A stretch of DNA of 64,000 nt from Roseihalotalea indica (GTDB lineage Bacteria > Bacteroidota > Bacteroidia > Cytophagales > Cyclobacteriaceae), in NCBI RefSeq assembly GCF_022458895.1, contig NZ_JAINFL010000003.1:310001-374000 (forward strand), in the 5' to 3' direction. Both the position numbers and the translations under genes were made by a program. Below the pieces are notes generated by a model, which worked only from the letters and a program-made list of their open reading frames with translations, was not told the origin of the DNA and ran no database searches. The first letter of the stretch is position 1. Every line of letters starts with the position of its first letter. Positions 35,494-44,413 of the stretch are shown in pieces.

Positions 35494-36897
35494 CTAATCA
35501 GGCTTAGTGGCATCCATCATGACTTGCATCTTTTCCTGGTCGTATACTTTGGCTCCTTTCACCACGGTGTTGATACTGCGAATGTTCTCCATATTTTCCA
35601 GAGGGTTACGATCGAGGAGTATGAGGTTAGCTACCTTCCCGGTTGCAAGGCTTCCGTAGGCATCACTGAGTTGGAAGAATTTAGGTCCGTTGATGATGGA
35701 CGCTTCCAGTGCCTCGCGGGGGGTAAGTCCGGCTTCTACCAGCAGGATGAGTTCTTCCTGAAGGGAGGCGCCGGGGTATACGTACGAATTATAGGGGCCG
35801 CAGTCTGAGCCAGCCAGAATGTTGATACCCGCCTGGCGCATGGGGGCTACCATACTCTGGAAGATGCCCTCCATCCTGGTTCTACGCTGTTGTTGTTCCG
35901 GGCTGGCGTTCTGCGCTCCTCGCACCCTACGTTCATAGGTCTGCTGAATGCCGGGGCCCATAAAAGCCAGTAGTGGGTCGCTGCTATGGTCAGCCTGGTG
36001 CAAGTTTGCTATTGTATGGCCTACGTGCAGGGTAGGGGTGGCGTAAAATTCTCGTGATCCTAATGTTTCAAAGGCTTGCTTGGCGAGTTGAGGATCATAC
36101 GTTTCTATGTAATCCGGCAGGCTGCCAAATCCTTTGCCCAAAGCCCGTAGGCTGTCGCGCACTGGTGAGGCGGCCGTCATGGCGTAGTACAGGTGCTCGG
36201 TGCCATCCAGGCCCAGGTCGGCGGCTTCCAGAATGCTGGCATCGAAGGGCATGTGGCCGGTAATCTTCAAACCCCTTTCTTCGGTTTGCCGGACAATCTC
36301 GTAATACATCTCCTTGGTCAGGCTGCCATCGTAGGTTTTGACATAATCTACTCCCAGCTGTTGCAGCGAATCCAGGGCGGGAGAGATATCTTCGGCGGTG
36401 GTGATGGGGATAGAACCAGGCCAGGCCGGGTTAGCTCCATCCAGTTTCGGCCCGGAAGTAAAAATATCGGGGCCGTCGAGTTGCCCCGCCCGAATGGCTT
36501 TTCGCCAAGCTAGTACAGATGGGGTAATGTCGCCTCCGGCATCTCGTACGGTGGTTACTCCATGAGCCAGAAAAAGAGGCAGGAGGTTCTGGTTCTCCTG
36601 AATGAGGGTATCACCCCCACGGAAGTGCACGTGCATATCCCATAAGCCGGGCATCGCCAGACGGTGATTAGCATCCAGCCGGACAGAGGCGATATACTTT
36701 GAGGTATCGGCCATCTCACCCACAAAACGGATGGTATCCTGACGAATTGCGATGAACCGGTCATCTGAAACATTACCCGATGAGACATCAATAATTCGGG
36801 CATTGAGAATGAGTAGGTCTACTGGTTCCGGGTTCTCGGTCTGGCAAGCCATCAGGCATTCTAGTAAGAGAAGGCAGAATACGAATGATTTATGCAT
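35494..36897 (-). CDS. Amidohydrolase-family lipoprotein
   Basis: A 467-residue protein from the ATG at 36897 (the farther TTG at 36957 is unlikely). Lipobox CLMAC with Cys18 indicates a lipoprotein. The amidohydrolase metal motif is DMHVH (His89, His91), followed by GVTTVRDAGGD, KITGHMPFD, TPTLHVGHT and the metal-Asp region LAGSDCG. The family hydrolyses C-N bonds in imidazolones, peptides and related compounds; this branch (imidazolonepropionase-like) is often a periplasmic dipeptidase. It lies downstream of an FtsX-type permease on the same strand. Confidence 0.88.
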   Translation of the reverse strand: MHKSFVFCLLLLECLMACQTENPEPVDLLILNARIIDVSSGNVSDDRFIAIRQDTIRFVGEMADTSKYIASVRLDANHRLAMPGLWDMHVHFRGGDTLIQENQNLLPLFLAHGVTTVRDAGGDITPSVLAWRKAIRAGQLDGPDIFTSGPKLDGANPAWPGSIPITTAEDISPALDSLQQLGVDYVKTYDGSLTKEMYYEIVRQTEERGLKITGHMPFDASILEAADLGLDGTEHLYYAMTAASPVRDSLRALGKGFGSLPDYIETYDPQLAKQAFETLGSREFYATPTLHVGHTIANLHQADHSSDPLLAFMGPGIQQTYERRVRGAQNASPEQQQRRTRMEGIFQSMVAPMRQAGINILAGSDCGPYNSYVYPGASLQEELILLVEAGLTPREALEASIINGPKFFQLSDAYGSLATGKVANLILLDRNPLENMENIRSINTVVKGAKVYDQEKMQVMMDATKPD

Positions 36898-36919
36898 AGG
36901 GAAAATAGTAGTGTTGTAG

Positions 36920-37025
36920 TGGTAAGTGGTTAGCAGTAAGCAGTGAACAGAGAGCAATGTGCAATTAATAATATTCAGAACTGTTCAAGAACGTAAGCTA
37001 ACTGTTCATTGTACATTGTTCCTTC
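36920..37025. repeat. Degenerate short-repeat intergenic segment
   Basis: Words such as ttagcagtaagcagtgaacag and, inverted, ctaactgttcattgtacattg form an imperfect inverted array. It resembles the degenerate repeats at 42663-42690 and 63770-63830. No gene. Confidence 0.5.
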
Positions 37026-37034
37026 TATCATACG

Positions 37035-39422
37035 TTATTCATGTTTTAAAGAGTCTGTAGGGTTAGCTAAGGCGGTCTTCAGGGATTGTCCGCCGATGAG
37101 GAGAAGCGTAATGGTGATCATCAGCAAGCCGGGGAGGGTTAGCATGGCCCAGCTTAGCTCGATATGATAGGCAAAGCCGCTCAGCCATTCGTTGATTACC
37201 ATCTGGGCCAGGGGCAGGGCAATGGCAAAGGCAATGCCGAACAACACCAGATATTGCCGGCCCAGCAGCATGAGAATACTGCTCACACTGGCACCCAGCA
37301 CCTTTCGGATACCCAATTCTTTCGTGCGCTGATACGTGGTGATGGTAGACAAACCCAGAATACCCATCAGGCAGATGACTACTGAAATTACAGCGAAAAT
37401 ACTCATCAGCTTGCGGGTGGTCTGCTCGGTGTGGTACATGCGGGCAATGGCCTCATCTAAAAAGCTATACTGGAATACATCATCCGGAAAGTGAGCTTGC
37501 CATACGGAGGCAATATCCTCTAATGTATGCTCATTCACTGCGGAGCTAAACCGTACTCCCACCTGATTGAGGATGCTGTGAAAGGGATAGATCGCCACTG
37601 GTTCAATTTCATTCTGAAGCGAGCGATGATGAAAATCCTTCACTACGCCCACGATAGGGCCGGAAACCGACGAGTTGTCAAACAGTATGGTTTTGCCCAG
37701 GGCTTCTTCCGGGTCGCTGATATTGAGCTTACGCAATAATGACTCGTTTACAATCACTTCACTCACCAAATCTTTTAAAATGATATTACGACCGGCTACC
37801 AGCGATAGGGAGTAAGTCTCCAGAAACTGATCATCGGCCCAGCGGTCGCGCACCAGAAAGTCTTCGTACTGGCCGCGGTGGTCGTATTCTATAAAGCCAC
37901 CGTCCAGTGTGGGGGCCATGGGAGACTGGTTTTGCAGGCTGGCAGCGGCTACCCCGGAAAGCTTCAACAGCTCGTTGCGGAAGCTGCTAAGCTGGGTGAA
38001 ATCCTGTTTGGGAACCTTGATCGTAATAATGGCATCTTTGGTAAAGCCCAGATCTCCGTTCACCAGGTATTTTACCTGTGCAATAATCACCAGAGTGCCT
38101 ACCAAGAAGAATAAGGCAACCGTATACTGAAAGGTAATCAGCGCCTTACGAAAGAGCTGCTTACGGTCGGTGCTCAGTGATTTACCCTGGATGGCTCTCA
38201 GAGGGGCAAAGCCAGAGAGGCGCACGGCCGGATAATAGCCCGCCAGCAGGAGCAGGGCAGTAATGAATAACAGAAAGTACAGCAGCTTATCCGGTGCGGC
38301 TAGCTGCATCAGTTGCAGGTCTACCTGTAACCATTCGTTAATGATCGGCAGCATGGCGTATATGCCCAGTAGGGCCAGCACTACGGCCAGAAAGATCAAC
38401 AGCCCGGTTTCCGACATAAACTGAACAAACAACTGAGCCTTGCTACCCCCCAGATACTTGCGCACTCCAATTTCCTTCGCCCGGTAGTGCGACTGGGCAA
38501 TGGACAGATTGGTGTAATTGATACTTACTACCAGAATCAGTGCCAGTGCTACTCCCATCAGTACCCAGAGGATGGTTTTATTGATTACGCCATCGTAGCG
38601 GGTGTCAAAATGCATATCGGTGAGTGGCTGAAGGTGAAAGCTCCAGTGGCTTAGGTCGGCACGCAGGTGTTTTTTGGCAAAATCAGTAAGTTGTTGTTGC
38701 ATTGTGGTTTCCTGAGCACCTTCTTTGAGTTTGATAAATGTCCAGTTGTTACTGCCAATCCAGGTAAAGTTCTGATCCTGATAGTTGGGGCTCAGTGTTT
38801 TCAGTGTAGGCAGAGAGACCAGCACATCAAACTGAAAGTCGGAAGACTGTTTTGGGGTAGCAAAAACCCCCGTCACCATTAAGTCAGTGTTATGGTTGAT
38901 GTTGATATTGCGGCCGATTACGTCGGTGGTGCCGAAATACTTGAGGGCCTGCGCTTCGGAGAGCACTGCGCTTTTTGGCTCTAACAGTGCCGTTCGTTTA
39001 TCCCCGGCCAGAAACGGATGATCAAACATGCCAATAAAGTTTTGATCGGCATAGGCCGTGATATTTTCCTCCTTATAACGGTCAGTTCGCTCCTTGGCTT
39101 CTACTGTGATGGTTGGTGTTCGGTAGAATTTCATGCAAAAAGCTGCTTGTTCTATCTGGCTGTAATCTTCGGCTAGGGCAGTGGCCATCGGTAGCGAAGA
39201 GCCCGGCTCATACTCGGTATGTCCGTCGGGAGTGGCGATCTGAAGCACAACCCGGTAAATATGTTCAGCATCGGTATGGTGGGCATCCGTGCTTAGGTGA
39301 GCATTGACATACAGTAACATCATAATGCTGCACCCTATTCCCAGCGATAACCCCAGGAGGTTTATCAGCGAAAACCATTTGTGTTTTACCTGTGTGCGGA
39401 TACCTGCTTTAAGGAAATTCAT
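37035..39422 (-). CDS. ABC transporter permease of the MacB/FtsX family
   Basis: A 795-residue protein from the ATG at 39422 (a TTG four codons upstream is unlikely). N-terminal helix about 19-39 (INLLGLSLGIGCSIMMLL), a MacB-type periplasmic domain to about 285, then three TM helices (about 287-307, 341-361, 385-402), a second FtsX unit with a TM (about 425-448), a second periplasmic domain and three final TMs with RTKELGIRKVLGAS. Bacteroidota carry many such genes without an adjacent ATPase, as here. Transport substrate unknown. A palindrome lies in the divergent upstream region. Confidence 0.88.
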   Translation of the reverse strand: MNFLKAGIRTQVKHKWFSLINLLGLSLGIGCSIMMLLYVNAHLSTDAHHTDAEHIYRVVLQIATPDGHTEYEPGSSLPMATALAEDYSQIEQAAFCMKFYRTPTITVEAKERTDRYKEENITAYADQNFIGMFDHPFLAGDKRTALLEPKSAVLSEAQALKYFGTTDVIGRNININHNTDLMVTGVFATPKQSSDFQFDVLVSLPTLKTLSPNYQDQNFTWIGSNNWTFIKLKEGAQETTMQQQLTDFAKKHLRADLSHWSFHLQPLTDMHFDTRYDGVINKTILWVLMGVALALILVVSINYTNLSIAQSHYRAKEIGVRKYLGGSKAQLFVQFMSETGLLIFLAVVLALLGIYAMLPIINEWLQVDLQLMQLAAPDKLLYFLLFITALLLLAGYYPAVRLSGFAPLRAIQGKSLSTDRKQLFRKALITFQYTVALFFLVGTLVIIAQVKYLVNGDLGFTKDAIITIKVPKQDFTQLSSFRNELLKLSGVAAASLQNQSPMAPTLDGGFIEYDHRGQYEDFLVRDRWADDQFLETYSLSLVAGRNIILKDLVSEVIVNESLLRKLNISDPEEALGKTILFDNSSVSGPIVGVVKDFHHRSLQNEIEPVAIYPFHSILNQVGVRFSSAVNEHTLEDIASVWQAHFPDDVFQYSFLDEAIARMYHTEQTTRKLMSIFAVISVVICLMGILGLSTITTYQRTKELGIRKVLGASVSSILMLLGRQYLVLFGIAFAIALPLAQMVINEWLSGFAYHIELSWAMLTLPGLLMITITLLLIGGQSLKTALANPTDSLKHE

Positions 39423-39559
39423 AGTAAAAGTCAATTAGGGTTGCCAATGATCAAATATAAAAACAGTAGCGGATTTTATGGCAAATGCCCGGTGTCACTG
39501 CTTCAATCAAGCACCCGCCTTTAGTGGAATTCCCCTATTGTATGTTGTTGGTATATTCT

Positions 39560-39576
39560 GGTATACATTGTATACC
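39560..39576. promoter_or_regulatory. 17-bp palindrome in a divergent promoter region
   Basis: GGTATAC-ATT-GTATACC has perfect 7-bp arms. It lies 138 bp upstream of the FtsX-type permease (minus) and 110 bp upstream of the duplicated-domain gene (plus), so it could control either. Confidence 0.4.
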
Positions 39577-39685
39577 TCTAGGCCGGAAAATTGTATGAGC
39601 AAAGAGTGAAGAAGAAAATGGACACTCTATCGCATAAGACATTTTTTAAATTCATTTATTCTATCCTCCTTAAATCAACAAATCT

Positions 39686-40354
39686 ATGCAAAAAGGAATC
39701 ATTGAATCTTTTGAGGGTTGGCAGATGATGCTCGAAGCGGCCCGGGCGAACCCTGCTATTGCACAATATCTGTCTCAATTGGGCTGTACTGCCGATCAGA
39801 TGACCGAAGGAATAGCTTTAATGGCTGGTGCCAAGGATCAGCATCAGAAGCACCAGCAGACTATAGGCGACCACTGTAGAGCGACCGATGCGTTAAAACT
39901 AGCGCAACAAACCGCCAACATTACCTATCTTTTTTATCTGAAAGTCGCGCGGTTAACCATTCCTAAAGACCAGGAATTATGGCATATTCTGAAGCTACAC
40001 GGTGATCGGGAAGAATCGTTTAATGGCTGGTTAGTACAGGTCGAGAATTTTTATGCCAATCTGCCCGAGGCAATGCTATATCTCAATTCTTATGGATTCA
40101 ACGCCGACAATATTGAACAGGCTAAAACCCAGATACAGGCTGTCCTGGACGCCCGGGAAAGCCAAACGCAATGCGAAGTAGAAATGCAACTGAGTAAGCA
40201 GCAGCTAGATAAAACATTGGAGAAACTGGACGAGTGGATGGGCCATTTCATTTGTACAATCGAGAATATCCATGCCGAGGATTCACATCAGCCCGGTTCA
40301 TCGGGGCGTAGTAATGTAATGATGGAAAATTTATTTACAGGATCGCTCACATAA
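39686..40354 (+). CDS. Unknown helical protein built from a tandem duplication
   Basis: Not recognised as a named family. The 222 residues are almost entirely alpha-helical. Residues 8-94 and 111-196 are diverged copies of one module with a period of 103: each begins SF.GW, continues with AN....YL...G..AD and an acidic-Gln helix, and ends with a hydrophobic aromatic segment (YLFYLKVARL, MGHFICTIENI). No signal peptide or TM helix. The tail is Ser/Gly-rich. The gene stands alone and has a palindrome upstream. An intracellular helical-bundle binding protein is possible; no reaction can be proposed. Confidence 0.75.
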   Translation: MQKGIIESFEGWQMMLEAARANPAIAQYLSQLGCTADQMTEGIALMAGAKDQHQKHQQTIGDHCRATDALKLAQQTANITYLFYLKVARLTIPKDQELWHILKLHGDREESFNGWLVQVENFYANLPEAMLYLNSYGFNADNIEQAKTQIQAVLDARESQTQCEVEMQLSKQQLDKTLEKLDEWMGHFICTIENIHAEDSHQPGSSGRSNVMMENLFTGSLT

Positions 40355-40585
40355 CAGGGGGGTAAAATGCTATAGTTTGGTCAAGCTCTATCCTACTTTT
40401 TTGGAAAGAATATGCTTCCTTGATTATTCCCGAGATCCCTCAAGTTTAACTGGCTAATAGAAGAAACTCGGATTGTCAGAGGCATAATAGCCAAGATTCG
40501 TTTAAGTGTTTTTCAGGTTATCGTTGAGTAATTCTAGTCCTGCATATTGTTTGTGTTGAGTTTGGTTCGGAATGAGAATAGCCAG

Positions 40586-40846
40586 TCAACGATAGGCGTA
40601 TAACTGGGCCATTAGTCCCATACCTATTTGAGAGATTACCCGGTAATCACTGCGTTGCAGGGCTTCTCCGCCTCGGTTGCTCTGGGCTACACCATCGAGA
40701 AGTCCGTCAGAGGTAAGGTAGGTGAGCAAGCCATTCCAGGTATTTTCCATTTTGGGCAGTAAAGTGTTGGGTAAATAACCTTCGTGGATACCCGTAATTA
40801 CAGCAGCGGCTATTCCTGCTGAGTCGGAAGTATCAATAATGACTAT
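40586..40846 (-). pseudogene. C-terminal remnant of a GH88/GH105-type unsaturated glycuronyl hydrolase
   Basis: An open frame of 86 codons without a start codon, bounded upstream by a stop (40847-40849). It reads DTSDSAGIAAA, TWNGLLTYL, DGLLDGVAQSN and GMGLMAQLYAYR, which correspond in order to the DTSGSA, AW.GL, DG.L..VxQ and final G.F.LA segments of YteR/YesR-like hydrolases. The first about 250 residues expected of the family are missing, so the gene is dead. It lies 143 bp beyond the stop of the GH43 gene on the same strand. The remaining sequence between 40355 and 40585 shows nothing recognisable. Confidence 0.6.
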
Positions 40847-40988
40847 TTAAAAATGTCTGTTCTACGGATGTATCACGCGATACGTCGGAAGCTGGGAAGG
40901 GAGGCGAAAATTGAAGTTTTTACATCTTTTCGACATGGTATCAACCCCAGACAATTTAGCAGTGAGTAATTTAACCAACAACCAAACC

Positions 40989-42044
40989 TCAATTGGCGGC
41001 TAAAGAAATGGGGTTGGCTTTCACTCCTTCAAAGGTCATCTTCACCGGCTTAATCGTCCCATCCTCATTGAAGTACAGGCGGTCGATACAAGTGACGCGG
41101 TGGTCGCGGCCTTCGTTGGGGATGGGGCGGCGGTGGTAGACCATGTACCAGTCATCGGTGCCGGGAGTGTGCAAGGCAGAGTTATGTCCGGCTCCGGTTG
41201 CCACGGTGGTATCTGATTCTAGAATGGTACCAATGCGTTGAAAAGGACCGGTTGCCTTATCGGCCATCGCGTAAGCCACCTTGTAGGAGTCATTACCCCA
41301 GCCACCTTCCGACCACATAAAGTAGTATTTATCGTTCCGCTTAAACATAAAGGGGCCTTCCACGTAGCCTTCTGGGGTAATCTCATGGAACAGTTCGCCA
41401 TCCTCCCAGGGTACAAAGCCGGTAAAGTCATCATTCAGCTGGCCCATGTTGCAGTGACTCCAGCCTCCGTAGATCATATAGTAGGTGCCATCGGTATCCT
41501 TAAACACAAATTGATCGATGGGCTGGGCATCGTTGTAAAAGTCAGAGATTAGCGGCTCGCCCAGGTAATCTTTAAACGGACCGCCCGGATTATCCGCCAC
41601 GGCTACTCCAATACCCCCGGAATGGTTAAGGGTGTTATTCTCATCCCACATGGGGCCACCGGGGCGTTGCACATCATTAGCGCCGAAGAACAGATAATAT
41701 TTTCCATCTTTTTCTATGGCTGCCGGTGCCCACATAGCCTGCTTAGCCCAGGTAATGATGGTGGTATCTATGATACGCTCATGCTTTTCCCAGTGTACCA
41801 GGTCTTTAGAAGAAAACGCATCCATAAATACCTGATCGGTGAAAGCGGCGGAATAAGTAGGGTAGATCCAGTATTCATCTCCGAACACAATGCCTTCCGG
41901 GTCGGCATACCAGCCTTCCATAATCGGGTTACCCGCAGCTTCTGGTGTGGCCTCATCCTGAGTTTCGGTAGTGTTGTCAGATGAGCTGCTGCAAGCTGCC
42001 AGAGTTAGCAGCATGATACATGAAATAAGTAGCGGTTTAAGCAT
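40989..42044 (-). CDS. Glycoside hydrolase family 43-type lipoprotein
   Basis: A 351-residue protein from the ATG at 42044, with lipobox LAAC (Cys18) and a Ser/Glu/Thr-rich linker. The five-bladed propeller has the three acidic positions of GH43: Asp48 in YADPEG, Asp in QPIDQFVF (pKa modulator) and Glu in GYVEGPFMF (acid). Members cleave arabinan, arabinoxylan or xylan side chains. Adjacent remnants of a GH88/105 enzyme fit a former pectin or ulvan-type degradation cluster. Lipid anchor suggests outer or inner membrane attachment facing outward. No SusCD pair is near it. Confidence 0.88.
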   Translation of the reverse strand: MLKPLLISCIMLLTLAACSSSSDNTTETQDEATPEAAGNPIMEGWYADPEGIVFGDEYWIYPTYSAAFTDQVFMDAFSSKDLVHWEKHERIIDTTIITWAKQAMWAPAAIEKDGKYYLFFGANDVQRPGGPMWDENNTLNHSGGIGVAVADNPGGPFKDYLGEPLISDFYNDAQPIDQFVFKDTDGTYYMIYGGWSHCNMGQLNDDFTGFVPWEDGELFHEITPEGYVEGPFMFKRNDKYYFMWSEGGWGNDSYKVAYAMADKATGPFQRIGTILESDTTVATGAGHNSALHTPGTDDWYMVYHRRPIPNEGRDHRVTCIDRLYFNEDGTIKPVKMTFEGVKANPISLAAN

Positions 42045-42078
42045 GGTTTCGGTAGCTTGATAGTTGAATGATGGCAAT

Positions 42079-42591
42079 TTATAACGTAAAATACTTTTCT
42101 TCTAAAATCTGTAAATGATGGTATTGATGGCCGATCAGCACAAACCCTAATGCCAGAGCCGATATGCTGACGCCGGAGCAGGTTCCGGTTCGGGAGAGCA
42201 TCTCATCAGTACTGTACTTAAACATGAATATGCTGGCTTGCCGCACAATTTTAAATTCGTGCAATAGTTCGTCAATTGTCAGGTGGGCTGCCTGGGTATG
42301 TTGGGCCCAGGGTTCCTGATCATAGCCAGGTAAAGCGGTTTTATCGTTTCGCATAATCCGTAATGCCCGGTATGATTGTACCCGCTCATTATCCGTAATA
42401 TGCTGCAAAACATCTTTGGGAGTCCATTTACCAGGAGCGTATCGTTGATGCTGCACTCGTTCAAGTTGCGCTTTTTTATCATCAAATAAGGTGAGCGATG
42501 CCTTAAGACCTTCTGTAAGATCAGTATCCTCTACTTTATTGATGTAGCGGTCAAAGAACTGAGGCATTGCGGCTATAGCAGAGCGTTTCAT
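42079..42591 (-). CDS. DinB-family protein
   Basis: A 170-residue four-helix-bundle protein of the DinB/YfiT type: WTPKDVLQHITDNERVQSYRALRI holds the first metal His, and the C-terminal VLIGHQYHHLQILEEKYF the HxxHH-like triad for a divalent metal. Such proteins may act as thiol (bacillithiol) transferases or metal hydrolases. No signal peptide. It is 35 bp upstream of the GH43 start (the GH43 gene is downstream on the same strand), but functions appear unrelated. Confidence 0.85.
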   Translation of the reverse strand: MKRSAIAAMPQFFDRYINKVEDTDLTEGLKASLTLFDDKKAQLERVQHQRYAPGKWTPKDVLQHITDNERVQSYRALRIMRNDKTALPGYDQEPWAQHTQAAHLTIDELLHEFKIVRQASIFMFKYSTDEMLSRTGTCSGVSISALALGFVLIGHQYHHLQILEEKYFTL

Positions 42592-42632
42592 GGTGTGTTT
42601 TTTTACTAGGAGGCGAGATTAGCTAAAAAAAA

Positions 42633-42757
42633 AGACATTATTCTTATTTTCTTCTAATAACGTAACCGAAAGCAGTTGGCAGTTAGCAGTAGGCCGTATG
42701 GAAGATCGGCCTACTGCTTACCGCCTCCGGTAACACTGCCTGGTCTGATAAGACTTA
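42633..42757. repeat. Hairpin repeat, copy A
   Basis: This intergenic element resembles 44562-44670 (copy B) at both ends (agacattattct..tt..tt at the start, accgcctcc..taacactg and aagact at the end). In the middle AGCAGTAGGCCG pairs perfectly with CGGCCTACTGCT. The core ACCGGAGGCGG (complement) also occurs near 50226 and 63873. REP/MITE-like. Confidence 0.65.
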
Positions 42758-42838
42758 CAAAAGAAAGTGGCTTCTTCCATCACCAAAGGAAATGATTCTA
42801 CCGGAGAGTATCAGGCTTCTAGTGCAGACCTACACATA

Positions 42839-43576
42839 TCAGCGGGAGCTTTGCTTACGGTGCTGCTTGAGAAGTTGTAGGGTGTGTTGCAAGGATCGAT
42901 TATCTGTCCAGTCCTGATGACCGGCAATAACGTAGTCGGGCTGGCCGAATTTTTTGGTGATTTTTTTAATGGCGCCGGGCCATGTTTTCAGGTTGGCTTC
43001 ACCGATATAGCCCAGGTCGGTGGCCTCAGCGCTTTTCACAAAGCAACCGCCGTGGAGCAGGCGTTCGTCTTCAAACCAGACTACAATGTTATCGGCCGTA
43101 TGTCCTTCTCCGGGGTAAAATGTTTGAAAGGAATATTGCCCTACTGTGAAGGTGGTGTCCTGTTTAAAATGAAACTCAGCCCGCTTGGCATTTTGCGCTA
43201 TACTGATTTCATCGGTTTTTGTAGAGGTATAGGTTTTAATGCCCTGCTCACGGTAATACTCCAGTCCCGCAGTACGGTCAGCGTGCGAGTGGGTGGCAAT
43301 ACACATTACTACGGGCTGCTGGTGTCGGTATTGTATACTGTCTAGCAGAGGCTGAAACTGGGTGCTATCCCAGGGAGTATCAATTAAAACTACACCCTGC
43401 TCAGTAACCAGGTATAACCCATGCGCCGATATGGGCGTGCCTTCGTAGGTGTGATAGGTGGTATACACATAAAAGTCTCCCGTTACATGGGTGATGGATA
43501 AGTCTTCCGGGGCTTCCTGTCCCCGCAGCAGCCGGGGAACACAAAGTATTATGAGCAATAGGTTAATAATTTTCAT
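42839..43576 (-). CDS. Subclass B1 metallo-beta-lactamase, BlaB-like
   Basis: A 245-residue periplasmic enzyme with signal peptide (1-19) and all B1 zinc ligands: His96, His98 and Asp100 in THSHAD, His159 in GEGHTADN, Cys178 in GGCFVKS and His220 in AGHQDW. Lys181 takes the substrate-carboxylate position. Segments such as VYTTY, VVLIDTPW and DLGYIGEANL match the chromosomal BlaB group of Flavobacteriia closely from memory. B1 enzymes hydrolyse most beta-lactams including carbapenems. It stands alone, with a 14-bp palindrome 27 bp upstream and no mobile element attached, so it looks like an ordinary chromosomal gene. Confidence 0.9.
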   Translation of the reverse strand: MKIINLLLIILCVPRLLRGQEAPEDLSITHVTGDFYVYTTYHTYEGTPISAHGLYLVTEQGVVLIDTPWDSTQFQPLLDSIQYRHQQPVVMCIATHSHADRTAGLEYYREQGIKTYTSTKTDEISIAQNAKRAEFHFKQDTTFTVGQYSFQTFYPGEGHTADNIVVWFEDERLLHGGCFVKSAEATDLGYIGEANLKTWPGAIKKITKKFGQPDYVIAGHQDWTDNRSLQHTLQLLKQHRKQSSR

Positions 43577-43603
43577 GAAGGTGGTAGTGAGCTTTACAAT
43601 GAT

Positions 43604-43617
43604 GCGTTATATAACGC
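43604..43617. promoter_or_regulatory. 14-bp perfect palindrome before the metallo-beta-lactamase
   Basis: GCGTTATATAACGC is a perfect palindrome 27 bp upstream of the beta-lactamase ATG, in the 5' leader or promoter. No regulator gene is adjacent. Confidence 0.4.
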
Positions 43618-43783
43618 TTGACCAGGCTGAGCTATTCTTTAAATTGGGAATGAATTTATTCTTATAGAGAGGAGACTGTTGGTCTACCCATGCAGTAGCG
43701 ATTCATTTTCTGTTAGTTTTTTCAGTTAGCCGCCGTAATTTGCGAGGTCAGCTTAAACAGGTATGCATATTAAAAAATAGCCG

Positions 43784-44027
43784 TCAATTTTCCCACATGG
43801 TCATTGCCGTTTCTGGGCCTGGGTAGGGGATTCTGACGATAATATTGGAGTTAACCTGCTGCAATGCTTTCAGAAAAGCACTTTCTTTTAATGGGCTGAC
43901 AAATACACTGGCGTTAGAATCAGTGCGAAGAGCAAGTCCACAAAAAAGCTGCAACTGAGAGCGTGAAAGCGGACAAGGCAATCAAAAATATCAGGATAAG
44001 CTCGCTGGTGAACGACCGATATTTCAT
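43784..44027 (-). pseudogene. Remnant of a bacterial PH-domain membrane protein
   Basis: From the ATG at 44027 the frame reads MKYRSFTSELILIFLIAL and a stop after 36 codons; another frame, open to 43784, reads LALRTDS, VFVSPLKESAFLKALQQVN and SNIIVRI. This is the start and the end of small bPH-type proteins (TM helices, then a strand with VLISPKD..GF..AL..IN) with the middle deleted and the frame shifted. It is 11 bp downstream of the next gene, in the same direction. Confidence 0.45.
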
Positions 44028-44038
44028 GGGCGGTAGCG

Positions 44039-44413
44039 TTATTTCTGCTTCAGCTCGCTAAAGATCACTTCCTCATCAATACTTAGTTTGGAAACATGCC
44101 GTACCTGGCTGGTAGGGTCTAGTGGCGTCCAGTACGAAGGGTACTTGATCTCTACTTCTTTTCTCAATAGTTTTTCTTTTAAGGCCGGTAGCGTAAAATC
44201 TTCTTCCAGCGCCCGGTTGATATAGAAGTGTTCATCAACATCAGCCAAGGTGAGTACCACATCATGACTACTGCCTTCTGCCACGTGAATTACTTCGCCC
44301 TTTACGGTTAAGGCTTCATCTTCCGTAACCATTGGCACCGGCCGAAGGATAAGCCCTAAAGATACCATGACAATAAGTGCTAATCCCAGAAAGAATTTGT
44401 GAGTACGTTTCAT
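44039..44413 (-). CDS. Hypothetical small exported or membrane-anchored protein
   Basis: Not recognised. 124 residues with an N-terminal basic segment and hydrophobic helix (about 7-24; signal anchor or signal peptide), then a soluble beta-rich part containing VKGEVIHVAEGSSHDVVLTLAD and ending in a Lys-rich tail. The VKGEV start of the mature part hints at an OB-like beta domain, but this is only a shape argument. Downstream is the PH-domain remnant. Confidence 0.6.
   Translation of the reverse strand: MKRTHKFFLGLALIVMVSLGLILRPVPMVTEDEALTVKGEVIHVAEGSSHDVVLTLADVDEHFYINRALEEDFTLPALKEKLLRKEVEIKYPSYWTPLDPTSQVRHVSKLSIDEEVIFSELKQK

Noticed and set aside
36897..36957. Longer amidohydrolase start at TTG 36957
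   Set aside because: It would add 20 residues in front of a clear signal peptide with lipobox; ATG at 36897 fits.
42884..43345. 153-residue frame antisense to the metallo-beta-lactamase
   Set aside because: Shadow frame; the opposite strand carries all B1 motifs.
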